64,000 nucleotides of DNA, taken from positions 29,426-93,425 of the forward strand of contig NZ_BJDZ01000011.1 in NCBI RefSeq assembly GCF_005405405.1. The letters are read 5' to 3'. The first letter of the stretch is position 1. Each line of letters opens with the position of its first letter. The notes under the pieces were generated by a model. The model had not been told where the DNA came from, did no database searches, and saw only the letters and a program-made list of their open reading frames with translations. Positions 8,412 through 17,091 of this stretch are shown here, in pieces. This stretch comes from Lactiplantibacillus plajomi (GTDB taxonomy: Bacteria; Bacillota; Bacilli; Lactobacillales; Lactobacillaceae). A program made the translations under genes and the position numbers.

Positions 8412-10052
8412 TTACTTGATAGCCTTATATTCAGGCATCCACTTCATGTCAGCAACGGCTTGCTTGGCGTCACTGATTGGTTCCTTGTTCAAGTTTTGAT
8501 CCAAGACACTTTGGGCAACCACTTCAGCTAATGATTGTGAGAATTCCGTAATCTTAGAAACTGGAGGTAAGACCGCGGCCCCCGGCTTGTCAGTATCAAC
8601 AATCCCACCCAGTGCGTGGCAAGCAGCGGACAACGTCTCGTTGTTCAACACTTTAGCGGTCGAAGCGATTAACCCGAAGCCTAAACCAGGGTACATCAAG
8701 GCGTTGTTTCCTTGCCCGATTTGGTAAGTGACGCCCTTGTATTCAACGTCATCGGCTGGAATCCCGGTGGCAACTAAGGCCCGGCCATCGGTCCACTTGA
8801 TCAAGTCTTCCGCCTTAGCTTCGGCTAACTTGGTTGGGTTTGACAATGGGAAGATGATTGGCCGGTCGGTGTGCGCAGCCATTTCCTTGATGATGCTTTC
8901 CGTAAAGGTCCCTGGTTGCGTTGACGTCCCGATCATGACGGTTGGGTGAACGGCTTTCACAACGGCTTCCAAGTTGGTCAATTCGTCGGCGTTGCTGAAT
9001 TCGCTCCGCTTACGGGTAAAGGCCTTTTGAGCTGGCGTTAAGTCTTCGGTATCGTCGAATAACAACCCTTGCTTATCAACGGCGTAGAAGTGTTGCTTAG
9101 CTTCTTCTTCCGTCAACCCAGCTTGCATCAATTCGTCCATGATTTGGTTGGCAATGCCCATCCCGGCAGTTCCGGCACCGAATGATAAAATCTTTTGATC
9201 CTTGATGCTTTCCTTAGAAATGTTCAACGCACCCAGAATACCTGCTAAAACAACCATCCCGGTCCCTTGGATGTCATCGTTGAAAGTTGCGATGTCGTCC
9301 TTGTACTTGTCCAAGATAACTTGGGCATTGGCGCGACCGAAGTCTTCCCAGTGTAATAGTGAATCTGGGAACAACTTTTGTTCGGCCTTCACGAATTTAT
9401 CGATCATATCGTAATATTGATCACCGTAAACGCGCTTGTGACGGTTCCCTAAGTACAACGGGTCGTCCAATAATTTTTGGTTGTTAGTCCCAGCATCGAT
9501 GCTGACGGGCAACACTTGCGACGGGTCGATGCCGGCAGCGGCGGTGTAAACCATCAACTTACCCACGGCAATGTCGACGCCGTTAACGCCCCAGTCACCC
9601 ATCCCGAGAATTCCTTCGGCGTCGGTCACAACGACTAAGCGGATGTCGCGGCCTTCAGCGGCGTTCTTCAAGGTTGCTTCGATATCATCCGGATCATCGA
9701 TTGAAACGAAGGCGGCGTTTTGCGGGTCTAAGAATAATTCGTTATATTGTTCGATTGATTCGGCCACCACCGGATCATAAACAACGGGCATAAATTCAAC
9801 CACGTGTTGGTCCATTAAGTGGTAGAACAAGGTCCGGTTTTCGTTGAATAAGTTCATCGAGAAAATCCGCTTTTCAAGCCGAGTTGCCTTGCTTTGGAAC
9901 TGGGCGTAGGCCTGCGTGGTTTGTTCTTCAATCGTTTGGACTTTACTTGGTAAGGTCCCGGTTAAACCAAGTGCCTGGCGTTCTTCTTTAGTGAACGCGG
10001 TCCCCTTGTTTAAGAACGGGTTATTTAAAATTTGGTCAGCAGTTTGAGTCAT
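8412..10052 (-). CDS. mleS: Malolactic enzyme
   Basis: This cytoplasmic enzyme decarboxylates L-malate directly to L-lactate and CO2 using NAD and Mn(II), which raises intracellular pH and helps create a proton gradient. The product has 546 residues, the usual length for this family (about 540-546). Visible landmarks are [19 protein letters not shown], the metal-binding FNDDIQGTG at about 257-265 and the NAD fold GAGTAGMG at about 292-299. The ATG at 10052 is chosen over the one 15 bases upstream because the latter overlaps the GGAGG ribosome-binding site. Malic enzymes share the fold; the mleP and mleR neighbours favour malolactic enzyme. Confidence 0.93.
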   Translation of the reverse strand: MTQTADQILNNPFLNKGTAFTKEERQALGLTGTLPSKVQTIEEQTTQAYAQFQSKATRLEKRIFSMNLFNENRTLFYHLMDQHVVEFMPVVYDPVVAESIEQYNELFLDPQNAAFVSIDDPDDIEATLKNAAEGRDIRLVVVTDAEGILGMGDWGVNGVDIAVGKLMVYTAAAGIDPSQVLPVSIDAGTNNQKLLDDPLYLGNRHKRVYGDQYYDMIDKFVKAEQKLFPDSLLHWEDFGRANAQVILDKYKDDIATFNDDIQGTGMVVLAGILGALNISKESIKDQKILSFGAGTAGMGIANQIMDELMQAGLTEEEAKQHFYAVDKQGLLFDDTEDLTPAQKAFTRKRSEFSNADELTNLEAVVKAVHPTVMIGTSTQPGTFTESIIKEMAAHTDRPIIFPLSNPTKLAEAKAEDLIKWTDGRALVATGIPADDVEYKGVTYQIGQGNNALMYPGLGFGLIASTAKVLNNETLSAACHALGGIVDTDKPGAAVLPPVSKITEFSQSLAEVVAQSVLDQNLNKEPISDAKQAVADMKWMPEYKAIK

Positions 10053-10268
10053 TAATAATTCCTCCATTTTGCTTCAGTTCGTTAGTTTATTTAATAAGCC
10101 CTTTAACATTGCATAGACTAACATGTTCGGTTTCTTTATGTCGACGCAATGCGCTTATCAATTTACAGACATCAGTTTAATCTTAAAGAAATCTTATAGT
10201 CAAATCTGTGCTATGATATAAATATAATTTATATGGTCGCTAGAAAGGCCGTCACTAAAGGAGATAAA
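10053..10268. promoter_or_regulatory. Divergent control region between mleS and mleR
   Basis: This 216-base AT-rich gap separates the divergent mleS and mleR starts, the place where LysR-type regulators normally bind. A run containing ATATAAATATAAT about 40 bases before mleR offers a -10 for the regulator. I could not fix a definite T-N11-A operator or the mleS promoter by eye. Confidence 0.5.
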
Positions 10269-11165
10269 ATGAACACAAAAGACCTACAATATTTTAATCA
10301 AATAATTTTACAAAAAAACTTTTCAAAAGTGGCGGCTTTTTTCGGCGTGAGTCAGCCAACCATCACCCTGGCCGTCAAACGGCTCGAAACCGAATTCGGC
10401 GCTAAACTGATCATCCGCGACCGCGTCCACAACGACTTGGCGGTAACGGCTAGCGGTCAGCAACTTGCCGAACACGCCGCCATTATCCTGCGCCAGCTCG
10501 ACATTGCCCATCAAGAAATTAATAACCTGACCCAGCAACAAATCGTACTGGGCTTGCCGCCAATCATTGAGAATCACTACTTTCCCCCAATCGCGGCCAA
10601 GTTGGAACAGGCTGGAATGTTGACGAACATCGAAACCGTTGAGGGTGGTTCGAACGCGTTACGTGATGCGGTTCGCGACGGCCGCGTCGACATGACGCTG
10701 CTCGGGTCGGTCGACCCGATTGCGTACACGGCCCTGATTGCCGAGGAGTTCGACCGCACGCGTTTTAGTATTTTTGTCGCCAAAAATCATCCGTTGGCCA
10801 ACCGCAAGCGGATCTATTTCAGTGAACTGCGCCACGAAAAATTCGTCTTCTTCAATAGTAACTTCGTGCACAACACCGCCTTTAACCGGCTGTCACGGCG
10901 GAACCACTTCCGGCCGAACATCGTCTTTCGCTCCAACGACACCCACATGTTGATGAAGGTCATTAGCCAAAACGTCGGCATCGGCTTCCTAGCCAACATC
11001 GTCGACCACTACATCGATGACGTCGTTGAACTGGAACTGCTGGACGACGAGCAGCCTGAATTCATCACGAGTATCGTCTACCGGACGTCGCACATCTTAA
11101 CGCCGGCCCAATTAAAATTATTAGATATTTTACACGCGTCCCTCGAAACGGAAAAACCGGTATAA
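10269..11165 (+). CDS. mleR: LysR-type transcriptional regulator of malolactic genes
   Basis: The 298-residue protein has the standard LysR arrangement: an N-terminal winged helix-turn-helix (MNTKDLQYFNQIILQ.NFSKVAAFFGVSQPTITLAVKRLE) followed by an effector-binding domain of about 200 residues. It is divergent from mleS. Family knowledge says MleR activates malolactic genes in the presence of malate. The ATG at 10269 follows AAAGGAGATAAA with ideal spacing, so the in-frame ATG at 10233 is not used here. Confidence 0.9.
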   Translation: MNTKDLQYFNQIILQKNFSKVAAFFGVSQPTITLAVKRLETEFGAKLIIRDRVHNDLAVTASGQQLAEHAAIILRQLDIAHQEINNLTQQQIVLGLPPIIENHYFPPIAAKLEQAGMLTNIETVEGGSNALRDAVRDGRVDMTLLGSVDPIAYTALIAEEFDRTRFSIFVAKNHPLANRKRIYFSELRHEKFVFFNSNFVHNTAFNRLSRRNHFRPNIVFRSNDTHMLMKVISQNVGIGFLANIVDHYIDDVVELELLDDEQPEFITSIVYRTSHILTPAQLKLLDILHASLETEKPV

Positions 11166-11194
11166 TGAAGTGATGAGATGAGGAGGAACCCACT

Positions 11195-11506
11195 TTGGAC
11201 AACGAAACGTTAAAAAACTACCTTGAAACAAATTCGCAAGTCGTCACAATCTTCATGACGAAAGCGACCGACTTTTTAAACCGCCAGAACATGGAACGGT
11301 TACCCGCCCGCCGCTTTAACGACGCGGAAATCAACCGGAAAGCTGAAAAAATGCTGGCCAGTGTGATCGACAACATCCGTGAAAAAATCGCGCCGCACAC
11401 CCGCGACCAAACCACGGCTGCTTGGGAAGCCTTTCTAACCGAAAACGACGTCCTGGACGAACTAGAACTCTCGATGAGCGAACTGACCTTTGAACAAGAA
11501 GATTAA
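11195..11506 (+). CDS. Small conserved hypothetical protein
   Basis: A 103-residue, charged, mostly helical soluble protein starting at TTG, supported by AGGAGG eight bases upstream. It has no Cys, no membrane segment and no motif I recognise. The segment NRQNMERLPARRFNDAEINRKAEKML looks amphipathic, and the C-terminus is acidic (DVLDELELSMSELTFEQED). It starts 29 bases after mleR and is followed directly by the promoter of a candidate RNA gene. Confidence 0.65.
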   Translation: MDNETLKNYLETNSQVVTIFMTKATDFLNRQNMERLPARRFNDAEINRKAEKMLASVIDNIREKIAPHTRDQTTAAWEAFLTENDVLDELELSMSELTFEQED

Positions 11507-11508
11507 GG

Positions 11509-11538
11509 TTGACGCCACCCTAGCTTTCATGCCATAAT
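11509..11538 (+). promoter_or_regulatory. Promoter of candidate small RNA
   Basis: TTGACG (11509-11514) and CATAAT (11533-11538) are separated by 18 bases, a near-consensus vegetative promoter that starts immediately after the stop codon of the preceding small gene. Confidence 0.6.
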
Positions 11539-11544
11539 ATTTGA

Positions 11545-11647
11545 CGGTGCCAAACCACGGCCGGCAGCTCCGGATCGGCGCGCAAGCGTTCCGAAGGTCT
11601 GTGAAGCCGGCCACGCGACCACCCTAAAAAAGGGTGGTCGTTTTTTT
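11545..11647 (+). ncRNA. Candidate free-standing structured small RNA of unknown family
   Basis: Between the promoter above and a strong terminator lies about 100 bases with no reading frame but clear secondary structure. An outer stem GGCCGGC (11559-11565) pairs with GCCGGCC (11606-11612). Inside it CGGA pairs with TCCG, and GCGC pairs with GCGT around a GCAA tetraloop (11582-11585). The next gene on either side is unsuitably oriented for a cis riboswitch (the following gene is convergent), so an independent RNA is favoured. It lacks the conserved GGTCAGG/GGAA/AGCAGCC core of SRP RNA, and I do not recognise it as 6S, RNase P or tmRNA. Confidence 0.5.
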
Positions 11648-11648
11648 A
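11616..11648 (+). terminator. Terminator of the candidate small RNA
   Basis: CGACCACCCT and AGGGTGGTCG form a ten-base perfect stem around AAAAA followed by seven T. Confidence 0.85.
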
Positions 11649-11729
11649 TTCTGAATTTCCAATAAATGGCCAGCGGTATTAAAAAAAGCGATTCAGCTAT
11701 ATTAGCCAAACCGCTTGTCATCATTTAGT

Positions 11730-12332
11730 TTACCGATCCAAATTATCTTGATCTGCCTGCAATTTACGGAACTCTTTTAGTAAGCTATACATCGCAAACC
11801 AGCCTAATACAAATGACAGTTCCCAACATAAAAATAATAGGAAAATATCAAAGAGTGGCAATAACAATAGGTAAAACATCCAGGCACCGACCGCATTCGC
11901 CCGTTTAGAATCGTGGCGGACACGATTGCGAACCTCGTATTGCGGCCCCATGAATGAAAATTGACTCAACGGCACCCGAACAATGTTTGTTTCAACGTCC
12001 TCTGCCGTATCACGATACGCAACTTTCCCTGAAGCAAAGGCCATCTGAACATAATCTATTAGATTACGCGTACAGAAATTTTTATACCCTTTCTTCCCGG
12101 CACGGTTAACCCCAAAAGCTTTGACCCACGGAAAGAGCACTGCATTTGGAATAAAGAGTATTAATGCTGCGACGACCGTGTTCACGTTCAGTTCCTGCGG
12201 GGGAAGAAATGGTCGTAAATTAAAAAAGGCAAACCAGATAAAGCAAGCACTGAACACTAGGTTATAAAAGCTAAAATAATAGCGTAATTTTAAAGTCCGC
12301 AGCTTTTGTACAAAAGTTTGTACAATATTCAT
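11730..12332 (-). CDS. Hypothetical membrane protein
   Basis: A 200-residue protein with two hydrophobic segments near the N-terminus (about residues 20-40 and 48-72) and two near the C-terminus (about 148-185), separated by a charged cytoplasmic loop containing VRNRVRHDSKR. I do not recognise the family. It is flanked by terminators and convergent with the small RNA, so it is probably monocistronic. An AAAGGAGATG ribosome-binding site precedes its ATG. Its upstream region contains a conspicuous inverted repeat listed separately. Confidence 0.65.
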   Translation of the reverse strand: MNIVQTFVQKLRTLKLRYYFSFYNLVFSACFIWFAFFNLRPFLPPQELNVNTVVAALILFIPNAVLFPWVKAFGVNRAGKKGYKNFCTRNLIDYVQMAFASGKVAYRDTAEDVETNIVRVPLSQFSFMGPQYEVRNRVRHDSKRANAVGAWMFYLLLLPLFDIFLLFLCWELSFVLGWFAMYSLLKEFRKLQADQDNLDR

Positions 12333-12390
12333 GCGTATTTCATCTCCTTTCTAATTGAAACTCAAATGTATTTCAATTTATTTTTAATTC

Positions 12391-12429
12391 ATAGTATTTA
12401 TAAACACATAATTCATTTATGAATACTAT
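12391..12429. repeat. Inverted repeat upstream of the 200-residue membrane protein gene
   Basis: ATAGTATTTATAAA (12391-12404) and TTTATGAATACTAT (12416-12429) are inverted copies matching at 13 of 14 positions across an 11-base spacer. There is no GC-rich stem or T-run, so an operator is more likely than a terminator. Confidence 0.45.
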
Positions 12430-12501
12430 AAACAATTTACATTTTATCAACTACCCTTGAATAAACAAGGTTCTAGAGCTAGATTGACCACTTAGGAACA
12501 T

Positions 12502-12545
12502 AAAAAGACAGGATTTAGCAGTTGACCGCTAAATCCTGTCTTTTT
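12502..12545. terminator. Bidirectional terminator after mtsA
   Basis: GACAGGATTTAGC and GCTAAATCCTGTC form a 13-base perfect stem flanked by A-run and T-run, so it can stop transcription from both sides. It follows the metal transporter operon. Confidence 0.85.
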
Positions 12546-12551
12546 CTATCG

Positions 12552-13487
12552 TTATTTAATCCCGTTATAAATTTTATCCAAATTCCACTTCATCATATCG
12601 TAGTAGGTCGAACCGGGCTTGCCTTCCGCCGCTAGCGAATCGGTAAAGATGGTGCTGGCAATTGGTAACTTAGTTTCCTGGGCCAGCTTTTTCATCGACT
12701 TTGGCGAAACCGAAGATTCAACGAACAACCGTTTCACCTTCGACTCATGAATCTTAGCAATGACGGTCTTCATCTGTTCCGGGGTCCCCTGCGACTCGGT
12801 GTTAACTTCCCAAATGTAGGCCGCAGGAATATCGTAGGCCGCTGAGAAATATTTGAAGGCCCCTTCCGACGTGACCAGTAACCGCTGAGCAGCCGGCACC
12901 TGCTTAAACTTGGTTTTGGCCTGCTGGTGCAGCTTCGTCAGTTTGGCCACGTACTTGTCCGTATTTTGCTGGTAGGCCTTAGCGTGTTGCGGGTCCTTTT
13001 TCTGCAAGGTCTGGTTAATGGTTTCCACGTACTTAATCCCGTTAGCGAGGTCCAGCCAAGCGTGTGGATCGGGTTGGCTGTTGTTGGTCGTCAGGTAGCG
13101 GACCTTGATGCCCTTGCTGACCGCAAAGACGTCTTCACCAAATGTCTTCTTGGACGACTTGACCAGTTTCTTGAACCAGCCGTTACCACCGGTTTCTAAG
13201 TTCAACCCGTTATAAAACACGACGTCGGCTTCGGCAGTCGCGGCAATATCGGTTGGTCGTGGCTCGTACTCGTGCGGATCGGTCCCACGCGCCACGATAC
13301 TGTAATTTTCAACGTACTTGCCACCCACGTTTTGGACCATGTCGTCGATGATCGAGTTGGTGCTAACGACCCGGACCCGTTCACTAGTGGTCTTTTCAGC
13401 CTCAACGTTTTGACGCTGGTTCAAAAAGACGGCCATCCCGGTAATCATCGCGATCACCCCCACCAGGGCAATTAAGTTCTTCTTCAT
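12552..13487 (-). CDS. mtsA: Manganese/zinc ABC transporter substrate-binding protein
   Basis: The 311-residue protein is a cluster 9 (TroA/PsaA/MtsA) metal-binding receptor. The four expected ligands are visible: His72 in GTDPHEYEP, His142 in DPHAWLD, Glu208 in TSEGAFKYF and Asp283 in IFTDSLA, a set typical of manganese-preferring members. No His-rich loop is present. Unusually, the N-terminal hydrophobic segment (ALVGVIAMITGMAVFLNQRQ) has no lipobox cysteine, so anchoring may be by an uncleaved helix. The gene overlaps the upstream permease by four bases and closes the operon. Manganese rather than zinc is an inference. Confidence 0.88.
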   Translation of the reverse strand: MKKNLIALVGVIAMITGMAVFLNQRQNVEAEKTTSERVRVVSTNSIIDDMVQNVGGKYVENYSIVARGTDPHEYEPRPTDIAATAEADVVFYNGLNLETGGNGWFKKLVKSSKKTFGEDVFAVSKGIKVRYLTTNNSQPDPHAWLDLANGIKYVETINQTLQKKDPQHAKAYQQNTDKYVAKLTKLHQQAKTKFKQVPAAQRLLVTSEGAFKYFSAAYDIPAAYIWEVNTESQGTPEQMKTVIAKIHESKVKRLFVESSVSPKSMKKLAQETKLPIASTIFTDSLAAEGKPGSTYYDMMKWNLDKIYNGIK

Positions 13488-14359
13488 GCCGGCACCCGGC
13501 GCAAGCGCGCCTTACCCTTGAAGAGCGTTGGCAACAGGGCCTGCTTCGGTGAGATGATAAACGAAATCCCAAATAAAATGGCGGCTACTAACACGATTGC
13601 CGGGCCGGACGCCCAGTTAAAGGTGTAGCTAAAGTACAACCCAACGACCGAACTGACCGCCCCGATGGCCGCCGCCATTGTAAGCATGACGCCTAGCCGG
13701 TCAGTCCACAGAAAGGCCGTGGCGGCCGGTGTGATCAGCATGGCAACTACCAGGATGATGCCGACCGTTTGCAGTGCCGAGACCGTCACCAGCGTTAAGA
13801 CGAACATCAGCGCGTAGTGCAAGATTTGCACGCGGAAGCCGTACGTCTGGGCGAAGGTCGGATCAAACGACGTGATCAGCAGTTCCTTATAAAAGAACAC
13901 GATGAATAAAATCACGAGACCTAACACCACCGTCGTCGTCATCATGTCGGTATCACTCACAGCTAAGATGTTCCCGAAAAGGATGTGGTGTAGGTTGGTC
14001 GAACTTTCAGCTAGTGAAATCAAAATAAAGCCGAGGGCGTAAAAGGCACTAAAGACGACCCCGATCGACGTGTCGGTCTTAATCTTACTATGACTCGCAA
14101 CCAGGCCAATCAGACCCGCTGCCAAGATGCCGAAAAATGAAGCTCCGATCATGACGTTGATGCCGAGCATGTAAGCCACGGCAACTCCTGGTAACACGGC
14201 GTGCGAAATGGCGTCACCCATCATCGACATCCCGCGTAAAATAATAAAACTGCCAATCATGCCGGACATGACGCCGACCATGATGGCTGTAATCAGCGCG
14301 CTTTGCAGAAAGTCGTAACGACCAAGCGCATTAATAAAAGTTGTAATTGAGTTCGTCAT
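13484..14359 (-). CDS. mtsB: Manganese/zinc ABC transporter permease
   Basis: The 291-residue protein has eight to nine hydrophobic segments and the ABC-3 family signature near the N-terminus (RGMSMMGDAISHAVLPGVA), which contains the coupling helix contacting the ATPase. It should form the membrane channel as a dimer. It overlaps the ATPase gene upstream and the receptor gene downstream by four bases each, indicating translational coupling within one operon. Confidence 0.92.
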   Translation of the reverse strand: MTNSITTFINALGRYDFLQSALITAIMVGVMSGMIGSFIILRGMSMMGDAISHAVLPGVAVAYMLGINVMIGASFFGILAAGLIGLVASHSKIKTDTSIGVVFSAFYALGFILISLAESSTNLHHILFGNILAVSDTDMMTTTVVLGLVILFIVFFYKELLITSFDPTFAQTYGFRVQILHYALMFVLTLVTVSALQTVGIILVVAMLITPAATAFLWTDRLGVMLTMAAAIGAVSSVVGLYFSYTFNWASGPAIVLVAAILFGISFIISPKQALLPTLFKGKARLRRVPA

Positions 14360-15093
14360 TGCGCACCCCCCTGAGCAAATAAAACTGCCGAGAGATCGGC
14401 ACTAAACGTTCGTTCAATGTTAGCCGGCGTATAAACGTCGGCCACCGGTCCGTAGTCGACGATGCCGTGATTCAAAATCACGAGGTCGTCGAAATAGCGG
14501 GAAACCTTATTCAGGTCGTGATGCACGACAATGATCGTTTTGCCGGCATCGCGCCACTGGTGCAAAATCTGCATGATGGCCGTTTCACTTTGCAGGTCAA
14601 TCCCCACGAACGGCTCATCTAAAATAATTAATTGGGCTTCCTGTAAAATCGCCCGGGCCACGAAGACCCGTTGCAGCTGCCCACCGGACAACTGGCCGAT
14701 TTGGCGGTCGGCAAAGTCAACTAGGTCGACCTGCGCCAGTGCATCTAAACACCGTTCTCGGTCCGCTTGGCTCGGCTGGCGAAACAGCCCGAGCTTGCCG
14801 TAGGTCCCAGTCAAAACGACGTCAAAAACATTAATTGGAAAGGTCAAATCTAAGTCCTTGCGCTGTTCGACGTAAGCAATTTGTTTTTGAAATTGTTTTA
14901 ACGTATGACCATTAAACGTGACCGTTCCAGTTTGCGACTTGATCAAGCCGAGCATCGCCTTGATCAAAGTTGATTTACCCGCACCGTTAGGGCCAATGAT
15001 TCCAGTAATTTTGCCGGCGTTAAAGTTAACGGCAACATCAGTAAAGACTGGTGTGTCACTGTAGGCCACGGTGAGGTTTTGTACTTTTAGCAT
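14356..15093 (-). CDS. mtsC: Manganese/zinc ABC transporter ATP-binding protein
   Basis: The 245-residue ATPase carries Walker A (GPNGAGKST), the ABC signature (LSGGQLQRV), Walker B (LIILDEP) and the switch histidine (VVHHDLNKV). The first codon is placed at 15093 because GGAGG lies seven bases ahead of it; upstream in-frame ATGs at 15147 and nearby have no ribosome-binding site. It is the first gene of the mtsC-mtsB-mtsA operon for high-affinity manganese uptake, important in lactobacilli, which accumulate manganese and need it for malolactic enzyme. Confidence 0.92.
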   Translation of the reverse strand: MLKVQNLTVAYSDTPVFTDVAVNFNAGKITGIIGPNGAGKSTLIKAMLGLIKSQTGTVTFNGHTLKQFQKQIAYVEQRKDLDLTFPINVFDVVLTGTYGKLGLFRQPSQADRERCLDALAQVDLVDFADRQIGQLSGGQLQRVFVARAILQEAQLIILDEPFVGIDLQSETAIMQILHQWRDAGKTIIVVHHDLNKVSRYFDDLVILNHGIVDYGPVADVYTPANIERTFSADLSAVLFAQGGAQ

Positions 15094-15142
15094 CAAATTT
15101 CCTCCGTTCATCGCGGTTGTCGGTAATTCTGTATCCGGATTC

Positions 15143-15171
15143 ATCATAACCGATAATTAACATTTATGCAA
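15143..15171 (-). promoter_or_regulatory. Putative promoter of the mtsCBA operon
   Basis: TTGCAT (15166-15171) and TATGAT (15143-15148) on the minus strand are spaced by 17 bases, placing the start about 40 bases before mtsC. Confidence 0.5.
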
Positions 15172-15178
15172 ATAATTG

Positions 15179-15192
15179 TTAGGCTTAGTTAA
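15179..15192. promoter_or_regulatory. Possible MntR-type operator
   Basis: TTAGGCTTAGTTAA lies directly upstream of the mts -35 and resembles the imperfect TTAGGC-centred palindromes bound by DtxR/MntR metalloregulators. The right half is poorly conserved, so the call is tentative. Confidence 0.3.
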
Positions 15193-15230
15193 CTTTTTAA
15201 TGGGATTTAGTTAATTTTCATCAGTGGGAT

Positions 15231-15258
15231 AAAAAAACGACCCGTTGCGGTCGTTTTT
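15231..15258 (-). terminator. Terminator of the 133-residue membrane protein gene
   Basis: CGACC and GGGTCG form a short stem with a GCAAC loop followed by seven T on the minus strand; it overlaps the end of the gene. Confidence 0.6.
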
Positions 15259-15658
15259 AGTGGTGTCGTTGGTTAGTAGCGTCCTTAATTAGGGCTAGCA
15301 ATAAACCCGGTAAGGCAATCACAGCAATGCCCCAACGTTTTAATAGGACCCGTAACAAACCGAAACCACCGACTTCACGGATCACCGCTGCCAGGCTAGC
15401 TGGCGCGGTAATTGGCATCCGTGGCGCCTGTTTTTCCGGGTCCGTCAGTTGCTTGACGTACGGTGGTTCGTAGTCGTCCATCCCGCGGATCACCGCCAAG
15501 GCCGGCCGGCGGCGTAACCACCATGGCGACACTAGCGCACTTACCGATAAGTACCCGACCCATAGCCACCAACTGATCCCCCGTAACGGACTAACCAAGT
15601 ATAAACTAATGAGGTAACCCGGCAACGCCAGGCCATAATCAGTTAACGTTTGCTTCAT
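15257..15658 (-). CDS. Hypothetical membrane protein
   Basis: A 133-residue protein with two hydrophobic stretches near the N-terminus (about residues 10-28 and 30-47) and one near the C-terminus (about 103-124), separated by a charged, Pro-rich loop. It has no motif I recognise. GAGGGG precedes the ATG. It sits alone between the metal transporter operon and a divergent PH-domain gene. Confidence 0.6.
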   Translation of the reverse strand: MKQTLTDYGLALPGYLISLYLVSPLRGISWWLWVGYLSVSALVSPWWLRRRPALAVIRGMDDYEPPYVKQLTDPEKQAPRMPITAPASLAAVIREVGGFGLLRVLLKRWGIAVIALPGLLLALIKDATNQRHH

Positions 15659-15800
15659 TAGAACCCCTCCCCTTCATAGTTTCAATGATACCACGCCCCT
15701 GAAGAATCTAACGAACTGCGCTAATAATTGAACTGGCCGTGCTGAAAGTCTTGCAACTATGCTATCATTAGCACAGCTTACTAACTATGGAGGTGATTCG

Positions 15801-16325
15801 ATGGACCTAGCAACCGTTCAAGATCAACTTAAACAGGCTGGGGTTACCGACCTATTCGGGACGAAAAATGAAGTCCGCGCACTGCCGACCATTTTAACGG
15901 ATGACGAGCAAATTGTTTACGCAACTTCGGGACTCGTTGACGGTAATACCGTCCTGGTCGTGTTGACCCAAACTCGAATCTTATTTATCGACAAGGGCTT
16001 ACTGTACGGCATCAAGTCAACCGAAATTCCGTTGGACATGGTCAACGGCGTGTCGTACGGCAAGGGCTTAATTCTCGGTAAGGTGGCCGTTACCAACGGC
16101 GCCAACACCACCATGATCGAAAATATCGAAAAGGGGAACGCCCCGATTTTGGCAGACCGCATCAAGGCCATGGCCGAAAACTATAAGGTTAACTTACGCA
16201 ACCCGGCAGCCACGCCAGCCCTCGACGGCCCCGACCAAATTCGCAAGTATAAGGCCCTCGCCGATGACGGCATCATTACCCAAGCGGAATTCGAAGCCAA
16301 AAAGGCCCAGATCTTAGGCTTGTAA
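15801..16325 (+). CDS. PH-like domain protein with SHOCT C-terminus
   Basis: The 174-residue protein has a bacterial pleckstrin-homology-like fold of the YokE/bPH type (about residues 35-125; ATSGLVDGNTVLVVLTQTRI, then ALNRY-like strands). It ends in a SHOCT motif (IRKYKALADDGIITQAEFEAKK), a short oligomerisation module frequent in phage and envelope-associated proteins. The start at 15801 has AGGTGATTC before it; the longer frame from 15759 lacks a ribosome-binding site. It precedes a zinc-ribbon/DUF805 gene by 41 bases on the same strand. The precise role is unknown. Confidence 0.75.
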   Translation: MDLATVQDQLKQAGVTDLFGTKNEVRALPTILTDDEQIVYATSGLVDGNTVLVVLTQTRILFIDKGLLYGIKSTEIPLDMVNGVSYGKGLILGKVAVTNGANTTMIENIEKGNAPILADRIKAMAENYKVNLRNPAATPALDGPDQIRKYKALADDGIITQAEFEAKKAQILGL

Positions 16326-16366
16326 CGCTGCGTTAGCTACTTTTTAAATTGACTGGAGACTTTTTA

Positions 16367-16987
16367 ATGACCAAATACTGTTTCAACTGCGGTAAACAAC
16401 TCCCGGCAGACGCCAAGTTCTGCTCAGGCTGTGGCGCCGAACAAAAGATTACTGCCCAGGCGGGACCGCAATCCGATCCCCAGGTCGAACGGACCCAATC
16501 TAACGACCAGACCGGTTCCGGTACTGATCAAACCAATTCCCAATCGCAACAAACCACCCAAACGGTGTTTGTTACCGACCAGCCGTATAACGAAACTGGG
16601 ACCCCGAACTTAGTCGACGCCACCAAGTTATTTTTCCACGATAGCTTCACAATGAATAAGCGGATGGGCCGCGCCGACTACTGGTGGGCCCAGCTTGGCA
16701 TCACCCTGATCAACTTAGTGGGCGGGCTGGTCTTTATCCTATTAATCGCCCTGCTGGCCGGGTTCGGCACGCCGGCCTTTGGCTTACTCGTTATTTTTTA
16801 CGGCCTACTAATCGTCTACCTCGTTCTCCTGGGGATTGCCGGTTTGACCGCCCAAGTGCGGCGCCTACACGATATGGGCTTAAGCGGTGCGTTTTGGCTG
16901 GTCAACTTTATTCCGATGGTCGGCAGTTTGGTGGTTTTCATTATCCTCTTACAGCCGTCCAAGCAATTTGGTAATCAATACCTCTAA
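16367..16987 (+). CDS. Zinc-ribbon DUF805 membrane protein
   Basis: The 206-residue protein starts with the zinc ribbon YCFNCGKQLPADAKFCSGCG, a Gln/Thr-rich linker and then a DUF805 domain with about four membrane helices. The family signature RMGRADYWWAQLGI precedes the first helix, and VRRLHDMGLSGAFWLV lies near the last. DUF805 proteins are common inner-membrane proteins with unknown function. It shares the N-terminal ribbon type with the five-gene cluster at 2.1-7.1 kb but not its position, so it is a separate member of the same organism-wide set. Confidence 0.8.
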   Translation: MTKYCFNCGKQLPADAKFCSGCGAEQKITAQAGPQSDPQVERTQSNDQTGSGTDQTNSQSQQTTQTVFVTDQPYNETGTPNLVDATKLFFHDSFTMNKRMGRADYWWAQLGITLINLVGGLVFILLIALLAGFGTPAFGLLVIFYGLLIVYLVLLGIAGLTAQVRRLHDMGLSGAFWLVNFIPMVGSLVVFIILLQPSKQFGNQYL

Positions 16988-17016
16988 CCTGACTTAGTCA
17001 CCATTCGCATAACAAT

Positions 17017-17051
17017 AAAAAAGCACCCGTCCGAAGACAGGTGCTTTTCTT
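17017..17051. terminator. Bidirectional terminator, probably the original rpsI terminator
   Basis: AGCACC and GGTGCT form the ends of a stem flanked by A-run and T-run. It ends the zinc-ribbon gene from the left. From the right it lies 41 bases beyond the displaced rpsI stop, where the rpsI terminator would be before element insertion. Confidence 0.75.
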
Positions 17052-17091
17052 GTGCGAAAATGTTGGTAAAACAACGAATTTTCTGAAAATA

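Noticed and set aside
11545..11647. Signal recognition particle RNA as identity of the small RNA
   Set aside because: The conserved GGTCAGG, GGAA loop and AGCAGCC elements are missing; the loop here is GCAA with different flanks.
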